A stretch of 8,431 nt of DNA from Myxococcota bacterium. GTDB taxonomy: Bacteria > Myxococcota > Polyangia > GCA-2747355 > JAKLHH01. A model generated the notes under the pieces. It worked only from the letters and a program-made list of their open reading frames with translations. It ran no database searches and was not told the origin of the DNA. Each line of letters opens with the position of its first letter. Position 1 is the first letter of the stretch. The stretch spans positions 1 to 8,431 of the forward strand of contig JAKLHH010000269.1 of the NCBI GenBank assembly GCA_022710245.1, given 5' to 3'. Shown here piece after piece: positions 5,634-8,431 of the stretch. A program made the translations under genes and the position numbers.

Positions 5634-7169
5634 CTACTCCCAGGAGCTCTTCAGCGGACCGACCGCCTGCTCGACCGCGTCGAGGACCGCGCAGCGCTCG
5701 ACGGCGGCGGCCATCGCGTTGTGATCGGTGAAGAGCGGGCGGTCCACGTCGAGGTGCTCGACCACCTTGCGCACGGCGGCGTGGGCCGCGCGGGTGCCGA
5801 CGCCGAAGCCGAACTCGCGGAAGTCGAGGGCCTGCGCCGCGGCGATCAGCTCGATGCCGAGGATGCCGTGCGCGTTCTCCAGGATCTGCTTCGCCTTCAG
5901 CGCGCCGTTCATCCCCATGCTGACGAAGTCCTCCTGGTCGGCCGCGGCCGGGATCGACTGGGTGCAGGAGGGGGTGGAGAGGATGCGCTGCTCGACGACC
6001 AGCATGTCCGCCGTGTACTGGCTGAGCATGTGCCCGGAGAACATCCCGGCGCCCTTGGTCAGGAAGGGCGGCAGCCCGACGCTGATCCCGGGGTTGAGCA
6101 GGCGGTTGAGGCGCCGCTCGGAGAGCACGCAGACCATGGTCAGCCCCGCGGCGATCATGTCGAGCGGCAGCGACATCGGGGTGCCCTGGAAGTTGGCGCC
6201 GGTGAGGACCATGTTGTCCTCGGCGACGAAGATCGGGTTGTCGGCGACGCCGTTGAGCTCGATCTCGAACTGCTGGCGCGCGTAGGCGAGCCCGTCGCGG
6301 AGCGAGCCGATCACCTGCGGCGTCGAGCGCATCGAGTAGGCGTCCTGCACCTTCACCTTCAGCTTGCCGGTGATCAGGTCGGAGCCGTTCATCACCTTGC
6401 AAAGATTGGCCGCGCTGGTCACCGCGCCGCGGAAGCCGCGCAGCTCGTGCAGCTTGCTCTGGTAGGGGCGCATGTTGGCGAGGAGCGCCTCGAGCGACAT
6501 CGCCGCGGCGATCTCCGCCTGCTTGATCCAGCGCTCGGCGTCGTAGAGGAAGAGGCAGCCGATGCCGTTGATCAGGTTGGAGCCGTTGATGGCCGCGAGG
6601 CCGTCGCGCGCCTGCAGCCCCGGGATCGGGATGCCCGCGCGCTCCATGCCGACGCGGGTCGGCATCCGCTCGCCCTTGTAGAAGCACTCGCCCTCGCCCA
6701 TCAGGCAGAGCGCGACCTGGCTCATCGGGGCGAGGTCGCCGCAGGCGCCGACGCTGCCCTTCTCGCAGGCGATCGGCGTCACGCCCTTGTTGAGCATCTC
6801 GACGTAGGTCTGCGTGATCTCCGGACGGCAGCCGGAGCGGCCCTTGGTGTGGACCGCGATGCGGCTCAGCATGGCCGCGCGCACGTGCTCGATCGGCGCC
6901 GGCTTGCCGATGCCCGCGGCGTGGTTGTAGATCAGGTAGCGCTGGAACTGCTGCACCTGCTCGTCGGTGAGCGCGACCTCGGCCAGCTCGCCGATGCCGG
7001 TGTTGACGCCGTACATGATCTCGTGAGCGTCGATCTTCTTCGCCAGCATGGCGCGGCAGGCCTTGATCCGTTCCAGCGCCGACGGCGAGAGCTCGACTTG
7101 CTCGCCCCCGCGGGCGACCCGCACCACGTCCTCGATGGTCAGTCTCTTTTCGCCAACGATGATCGACAT
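5634..7169 (-). CDS. hutH: HutH-like MIO-family aromatic/histidine ammonia-lyase with Ala-Cys-Gly triad
   Basis: A 511-residue protein, the usual bacterial HutH length, starting at ATG 7169-7167 with AGGA seven bases upstream. The family removes ammonia from histidine, phenylalanine or tyrosine using a MIO cofactor made autocatalytically from an internal Ala-Ser-Gly. Here GSVGACGDLAP (138-148) has A142-C143-G144; the codon TGC is unambiguous. Other active-site landmarks are present: Y53 (YGVNTGIG), H83 (NHAAGIG), N195 (INGSN), Q275/Y278/R281 (QDAYSMRSTPQ), F327 (NFQGTP) and E413 (DQEDFVSMG). H83 fits histidine or tyrosine substrates rather than phenylalanine. However, RSTPQ and NFQGTP look more like PAL/TAL/aminomutase sequences than classical HutH (RCQPQ, NFHAEP). 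No hutU, hutI or hutG gene is adjacent, so a role in histidine breakdown is not supported by context. Tyrosine ammonia-lyase or aminomutase activity is possible. The family is certain; the substrate is not. Confidence 0.9.
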   Translation of the reverse strand: MSIIVGEKRLTIEDVVRVARGGEQVELSPSALERIKACRAMLAKKIDAHEIMYGVNTGIGELAEVALTDEQVQQFQRYLIYNHAAGIGKPAPIEHVRAAMLSRIAVHTKGRSGCRPEITQTYVEMLNKGVTPIACEKGSVGACGDLAPMSQVALCLMGEGECFYKGERMPTRVGMERAGIPIPGLQARDGLAAINGSNLINGIGCLFLYDAERWIKQAEIAAAMSLEALLANMRPYQSKLHELRGFRGAVTSAANLCKVMNGSDLITGKLKVKVQDAYSMRSTPQVIGSLRDGLAYARQQFEIELNGVADNPIFVAEDNMVLTGANFQGTPMSLPLDMIAAGLTMVCVLSERRLNRLLNPGISVGLPPFLTKGAGMFSGHMLSQYTADMLVVEQRILSTPSCTQSIPAAADQEDFVSMGMNGALKAKQILENAHGILGIELIAAAQALDFREFGFGVGTRAAHAAVRKVVEHLDVDRPLFTDHNAMAAAVERCAVLDAVEQAVGPLKSSWE

Positions 7170-7250
7170 GAGCGCGTCCTACCTCTTCCGACGCCGCGGC
7201 GCGTGGGCGGCGCAGCGCCTGTTGTGCCGGTCTCTCCGTCGAGAAACCCG

Positions 7251-7302
7251 AATTGCGGGTCCTCGCGGCCTCCGGCCGCTCCGGGATGACACTGCCGCAA
7301 TT
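7251..7302. repeat. Double-stem palindromic element, copy 1 (REP-like)
   Basis: Outer arms AATTGCGG (7251-7258) and CCGCAATT (7295-7302) pair perfectly. Inside is the hairpin GCGGCC-TCC-GGCCGC (7265-7279), followed by TCCGGGATGA. It has the same layout as 7559-7609. There is no T-run after it, so an intrinsic terminator is unlikely. It lies about 80 bases upstream of the lyase start and could affect its message or DNA topology. Confidence 0.68.
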
Positions 7303-7527
7303 TCCCTCCCCCGGCGCTTCGCGCCTTCGCCCACACCCTCCGCCGCCGTGAAATTCCCCCCGAGGTTCACCGCACATAACCACCTTGCGAGCGAGCCTGT
7401 CAACAGCAGCGAGCAGCAGCGAGCAGCAGTGGCCTGGGGTCAGTTGACCATCTGCCGGGGCCCAAAGCGGCAGGGGCGTGGTGGGAGCCGCAACGGAACT
7501 GCTCGAGGCCGCGTACAAGAAGGGGCT

Positions 7528-7728
7528 GCTGTCCCCGACCCTGACCCCGCAACAGCGGTAATTTGCCCTGCTCGCCTCCTTCGGAGGCTCCGCGATGAAG
7601 GGCAAATTAGCACCACGCCAGGAAGGCTTCCATGACACCACGGAGCGGCCACGGGCCAGCGCCTGCCGGCGGAGCTCTGTCCCTGCTCTGCGCACTCCTG
7701 CTCGCGAGAACCCCACGTCGGGGACAGC
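7528..7728. repeat. 12-bp perfect inverted repeat bounding a 201-bp segment
   Basis: GCTGTCCCCGAC (7528-7539) and GTCGGGGACAGC (7717-7728) are exact reverse complements. They enclose palindromic element 2 and the start of a remnant reading frame. The size and ends recall a miniature mobile element, but no target-site duplication is evident. Confidence 0.5.
7559..7609. repeat. Double-stem palindromic element, copy 2 (REP-like)
   Basis: Outer arms TAATTTGCCCT (7559-7569) and AGGGCAAATTA (7599-7609) are perfect 11-bp partners. Inside is GCCTCC-TTC-GGAGGC (7574-7588), followed by TCCGCGATGA. The A/T-rich arm tips stand out from the GC-rich surroundings. Compared with copy 1, the stem bases differ but still pair. 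The left arm includes the TAA of a remnant frame ending at 7561. Confidence 0.75.
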
Positions 7729-7774
7729 CTCGCCGCTGGCCCAAGAGGCACAGCCGGTCGCGGGCCCCGCCACC

Positions 7775-8431
7775 TCACTCGGGCCAGATGCGGTTCGCGT
7801 CGAGGAGGCGCTGGTGCAGCTCGAGCTGGCCCAGCGCGCGCCGCAGCTCGGCCGCCGCCGCCGCCGCGCCCGGGGCGCCGTCGCGGAGCAGGTCCTGCCG
7901 CTCGCCCGGGTCGCGCTCGAGCTCGAAGAGGAGCTCCTCGCCGGTGCGCTCGCGGCGCAGGTACTTGTAGGGCCAGCGCAGCGCGCCGAGGGTGAGCCCG
8001 TCGAAGGGCTGCGAGACGAAGACGACCCGCGCCGGGTCCTCGGGCTCGAGCAGCGAGCGGCCGAGGAAGTGGTGGTCGGTCGCCGCGCCGAGGAGCGCGA
8101 GGATGGTCGGCGCCACGTCGAGCTGCGAGGTGAGGCCGCGCAGGCGGCGCGGCGCCAGGTGCCCCTCACGAAGCACGAGCAGCGGGACGCGGAAGCTCTC
8201 CTCGAAGGCGCCCTGCTCGTTGTGCTCGAGGCCGTGCTCTCCGGTGGGGAAGCCGTGATCGCCGACGAGGATGACCACGCTGTCCCGGTAGCGCTCGCGG
8301 CGCGCGAGCTCGGCGAGGAGCTCGCCGAGGAAGCGGTCCGCGAGGTGGGCGGAGCCGAGGAAGGCCTCGCGCAAGCTCCCCGGTGAGCGGTAGAGCTCGC
8401 GCAGGTGGGCCGGCGCCGAGTAGAAGGAGTA
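7775..8431 (-). CDS. Sulfatase / alkaline-phosphatase superfamily enzyme, C-terminal part (N-terminus beyond the window)
   Basis: The leftward frame is open from the window edge (8431) to TGA 7777-7775 and encodes the last 218 residues. A TTG at 8374 is internal, not a start. Sulfatase landmarks follow in order: a helix with SAHLADRFLGELLAEL (27-42), then VVILVGDHGFPTGEHGLEHN (52-71) with the metal-binding Asp-His of GDHG (57-60). Next come FEESFRVPLLV (76-86), SQLDVAPTILALLG (102-115), HFLGRSLL (121-128), and the typical ending LLFELERDPGERQDLL (167-182). Enzymes of this fold hydrolyse sulfate or phosphate esters or transfer phosphoglycerol/phosphoethanolamine groups. The formylglycine (C/S-x-P-S-R) motif that would separate true sulfatases from the others lies outside the window, so the reaction cannot be told. 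It lies 605 bases upstream of the lyase gene on the same strand, too far to assume an operon. Confidence 0.85.
   Translation of the reverse strand, partial: YSFYSAPAHLRELYRSPGSLREAFLGSAHLADRFLGELLAELARRERYRDSVVILVGDHGFPTGEHGLEHNEQGAFEESFRVPLLVLREGHLAPRRLRGLTSQLDVAPTILALLGAATDHHFLGRSLLEPEDPARVVFVSQPFDGLTLGALRWPYKYLRRERTGEELLFELERDPGERQDLLRDGAPGAAAAAAELRRALGQLELHQRLLDANRIWPE

Larger units (their letters stand above)
7170..7774. other. 605-base intergenic region with palindromes and gene debris
   Basis: No credible intact gene is present between the lyase and sulfatase genes. It contains palindromic element 1 (7251-7302), a short hairpin GGCGC-TTC-GCGCC (7313-7325) and a 10-base direct repeat CAGCAGCGAG (7404-7423). 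It also holds the palindrome GGTCA-GT-TGACC (7438-7449), GGGGTCAG/CTGACCCC inverted repeats (7436-7443, 7541-7548), palindromic element 2, and a 12-bp inverted repeat (7528-7728). A 28-codon reading frame with coding-like composition ends at TAA 7559-7561. Another begins at ATG 7632 after a good AGGAAGG site, encodes a signal-like start, then loses sense. Both look like remnants. Words such as GGGGTCAG and GTCGGGGACAG remind me of sequences flanking REP-associated transposases, from memory only. Confidence 0.6.

Noticed and set aside
7213..7229. Second sigma-54-like site upstream of the lyase (CGGCAC-N5-GCGCT, minus strand)
   Set aside because: The -12 element keeps only GC and T; in DNA this GC-rich that is likely by chance.
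5721..7289. 522-codon plus-strand frame opposite the lyase gene
   Set aside because: Exact antisense shadow of a strongly supported MIO lyase, with a Val/Asp/Arg/Leu-rich product and no ribosome site.
7559..7609. Palindromic element 2 as an intrinsic terminator for the sulfatase gene
   Set aside because: It lies about 165 bases after the stop, has no U-tract, and a structural twin occurs upstream of the lyase where a terminator for the sulfatase would be redundant.
5362..8169. 935-codon minus-strand frame across the protease end, lyase and sulfatase
   Set aside because: Runs in the wrong frame through three real genes; Arg/Ala/Ser-rich low-complexity product.

Overview
The window is very GC-rich DNA with dense, mostly non-overlapping genes on both strands. 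It looks like a chromosomal stretch from a Myxococcota-type (deltaproteobacterial) organism. This is inferred from the strong G/C third-position bias, two lipoproteins (one with a Thr-Pro linker and Cys/Trp modules), an AgmX/PglI (TonB-like) C-terminal domain typical of myxobacteria, and a candidate sigma-54 promoter. No rRNA, tRNA, CRISPR array, phage gene or intact insertion sequence is visible.

Left part (1-2471): a Cys-rich lipoprotein gene runs leftward off the window edge. It is divergent from a secreted M15-type (VanY/zinc D-Ala-D-Ala carboxypeptidase-like) metallopeptidase with a 12-unit Ala-Lys-Pro tail. The peptidase gene converges on a small membrane-anchored protein gene.

Middle part (2590-5572): four rightward genes. 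A short protein resembling the polyhydroxyalkanoate granule/system family overlaps by ATGA with a transglutaminase-like (Cys-His) protein. Then come a coiled-coil/transmembrane protein with a TonB-like C-terminal domain, and a lipid-anchored protein with two retropepsin-like DTG domains plus a PDZ domain. Several of these genes lack a Shine-Dalgarno sequence and have promoter-like boxes 6-8 bases before the ATG, so leaderless transcripts are likely.

Right part (5634-8431), all leftward: a complete MIO-family aromatic/histidine ammonia-lyase (HutH-like) whose cofactor-forming triad reads Ala-Cys-Gly instead of Ala-Ser-Gly, and the C-terminal part of a sulfatase/alkaline-phosphatase-superfamily enzyme cut by the window edge. 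The 605-base gap between them is the most unusual non-coding stretch. It holds two diverged copies of a double-stem palindromic element whose stems have changed in a compensated way, a 12-bp inverted repeat 201 bp across, and fragments that look like dead gene ends.

The genes do not form one pathway. Cell-envelope proteins predominate (two lipoproteins, a secreted peptidase, two single-pass membrane proteins). The best candidates for novelty are the Cys-type MIO lyase, the covarying palindrome pair, and the single-chain double-retropepsin-PDZ lipoprotein.
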